From an uncultured Eubacteriales bacterium (lineage in GTDB: Bacteria; Bacillota; Clostridia; Monoglobales; Monoglobaceae), in contig URTH01000092.1 of assembly GCA_900550775.1 (NCBI GenBank), positions 1 through 7,005 on the forward strand: 7,005 nt of DNA, given 5' to 3'. A program made the position numbers and the translations under genes. Under the pieces are notes generated by a model that did no database searches, had not been told where the DNA came from, and worked only from the letters and a program-made list of their open reading frames with translations. This document shows, one piece after another, positions 6,186 through 7,005 of the stretch (the first letter of the stretch is position 1; each line of letters begins with the position of its first letter).

Positions 6186-6866
6186 GGCCTCGATCTGGTG
6201 GAAGGCGAAATGAACAAGAGCAAGAAGGCGAAGATCGCCCAGCCGGAGCAGGCCCCCACGGACTTTAAGGTCTACTGGGTCGTCCATCCGGGGGACGAAC
6301 CGGTGAATGGAGGAATGCAGTTCCCCGGTGCAATCACCGGCAGCGAGGAGGAAGCCCGCCTCTTTGAGGGCTGGTTCCTCGAAGACGGCACCCGCTTGGA
6401 GGATAGCCCCTACTACATGGGCCCGGGCGCGAACCATGTGGGCAAACTCGACCGGGACGTGACCTTCTATGGCCATTGGCGCACCGCCGAGAGCGGCGAG
6501 GGCAGCCCAGACGGCGGAGACGGCTTCGGCACCCTTCTGGCGGGCGTCGCAGTCGTGGGCGCGGCGGGCGTCGTGGCCTATCAGGTGGGCACGGAGCTCA
6601 TCCTTGACCAGCTCCTGCCTGCAGGGGTGGCCGTGCCCCATACCCGCGCCGAGCTGGCAATGCTCCTCTGGAACACCGCAGGCCGCCCGGCCCCGGCCAC
6701 TCTGCCCGCCTTTGCGGACGTAGCCGACCCGGAGCTGGCCCAAGCCGCCCAGTGGGCCATCGAGCAGGGCTACCTGAAAGCCCGCGCCGACGGCAGCTTT
6801 AAGCCGGACAAGGGCGTTGCCAAGTGGCGCGTCATCCGCGGCTACCGGGCAGTGACCGAACCATGA
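5946..6866 (+). CDS. Chimeric ORF: endonuclease III N-terminus fused to SLH-domain surface protein C-terminus
   Basis: One open frame of 306 codons has two unrelated halves. Residues 1 to about 80 match the start of endonuclease III (DYKNALQLLIATQLAAQCTD, then RVNIVTRDLFVKYPD). From about residue 81 the protein becomes an InlB-B/Listeria-Bacteroides-like repeat (about 107-178, FKVYWVVHPGD ... FEGWFLEDGT ... DVTFYGHW). A Gly/Asp spacer, a hydrophobic segment (about 194-212) and SLH-type sequence (about 230-303, FADVADPELAQAAQWAIEQG ... KWRVI) follow. There is no signal peptide, so the surface part could not be exported, and the glycosylase part lacks its active site. Third codon positions become strongly G/C after the switch. 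The product is therefore probably non-functional, from recombination or a false assembly join. The frame, promoter and terminator are clear; the biological reality of the join is not. Confidence 0.75.
   Translation: MRETLSAKRERVLHMMDIFDRVYDDAACTLDYKNALQLLIATQLAAQCTDARVNIVTRDLFVKYPDVYAFANADELTLQDGLDLVEGEMNKSKKAKIAQPEQAPTDFKVYWVVHPGDEPVNGGMQFPGAITGSEEEARLFEGWFLEDGTRLEDSPYYMGPGANHVGKLDRDVTFYGHWRTAESGEGSPDGGDGFGTLLAGVAVVGAAGVVAYQVGTELILDQLLPAGVAVPHTRAELAMLLWNTAGRPAPATLPAFADVADPELAQAAQWAIEQGYLKARADGSFKPDKGVAKWRVIRGYRAVTEP
6186..6866 (+). other. GC-rich C-terminal fragment of a surface protein (InlB-B-like repeat plus SLH)
   Basis: SLH domains anchor exported proteins to secondary cell-wall polymers. 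This fragment keeps what looks like a natural C-terminus: the end of one SLH unit (HTRAELAMLLWNTAG), a nearly complete second one ending KWRVIRGYRAV, then the stop and a terminator. The N-terminal part of the parent protein, including its signal peptide, is absent. An internal ATG at 6210 with GGAAGG nearby could start a 218-residue product, but that product would also lack an export signal. Base composition is clearly richer in G+C than the rest of the window. Confidence 0.65.
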
Positions 6867-6896
6867 CCGTGCAGGTAAAATAGCCCCACAGCACAA

Positions 6897-6930
6897 GGCC
6901 CCGCAGACTTTGAAAAAGGTCTGCGGGGCC
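6897..6930 (+). terminator. Hairpin terminator after the chimeric ORF
   Basis: A perfect 12-bp stem (GGCCCCGCAGAC / GTCTGCGGGGCC) around a 10-nt loop is followed by a T-rich stretch (GCTGTTTGTTTG). The T tract is interrupted, so termination may be incomplete. It lies 31 nt after the stop codon and has the same high G+C as the SLH half, so it belongs to that segment. Confidence 0.8.
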
Positions 6931-7005
6931 GCTGTTTGTTTGTGCGTGGTGTGCAGGGAAAGTTTGAGAAGGCGTACAGCAAACCTGTTCCGCGCATTAC
7001 ACCTC
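6931..7005. other. Non-coding end of window
   Basis: These 75 bases after the terminator show no convincing gene start, promoter or repeat on either strand. Confidence 0.4.

Noticed and set aside
5943..6896. Long minus-strand open frame of 317 codons opposite the nth/SLH gene
   Set aside because: It is a shadow frame kept open by the high G+C. It has no ribosome binding site, runs through the terminator hairpin, and shows no recognisable domain, whereas the plus frame has clear ones.
6844..6998. Short minus-strand frame of about 50 codons starting near 6996 after a GAGGT-like site
   Set aside because: It reads straight through the perfect terminator stem and the end of the SLH gene, with no recognisable protein features.

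Overview
The window looks like a chromosomal segment of a low- to mid-GC Firmicute, most likely class Clostridia. The grounds are strong GGAGG-type ribosome binding sites, a PstS lipoprotein, a Bacillus/Clostridium-style PhoP box (TTAACA repeats every 11 bp), and the sequence character of GlyA, RarA and the YbaK-type fragment. The assignment rests on sequence character alone; no search was run.

Layout, left to right. Positions 1-2818 carry a phosphate-uptake operon on the minus strand, read pstS > pstC > pstA > pstB, with pstB cut by the window edge. PstS captures phosphate outside the membrane, PstC and PstA form the channel, and PstB powers transport. A nested stem-loop sits between pstS and pstC. 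The operon has its own promoter (2852-2880), with three 11-bp-spaced PhoP-type repeats just upstream (2890-2918). From 2904 to 3179 lies a non-coding, palindrome-rich block with 23-bp imperfect terminal inverted repeats flanked by TTAA. It reads as a MITE-like element. Its left end runs into the Pho box. Its right end supplies the stop codon of a truncated prolyl-tRNA editing gene (prdX/YbaK type, 3171-3290).

Upstream on the same strand are rarA (replication-associated AAA+ ATPase) and glyA (serine hydroxymethyltransferase), overlapping by 8 bp and probably cotranscribed with the prdX remnant from a promoter at 5898-5926. That promoter interleaves with a divergent plus-strand promoter for the next gene.

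The plus-strand gene at 5946-6866 is a chimera. Its first ~80 codons are the start of endonuclease III (nth). It then switches in frame, at about 6186, to a GC-rich tail encoding an InlB-B-like repeat, a hydrophobic segment and S-layer homology (SLH) sequence, followed by a strong hairpin terminator. The switch is either a real recombination junction or a false assembly join. The most unusual parts of the window are this chimera and the MITE/Pho-box/prdX junction. I see no CRISPR array, tRNA, rRNA or transposase gene.
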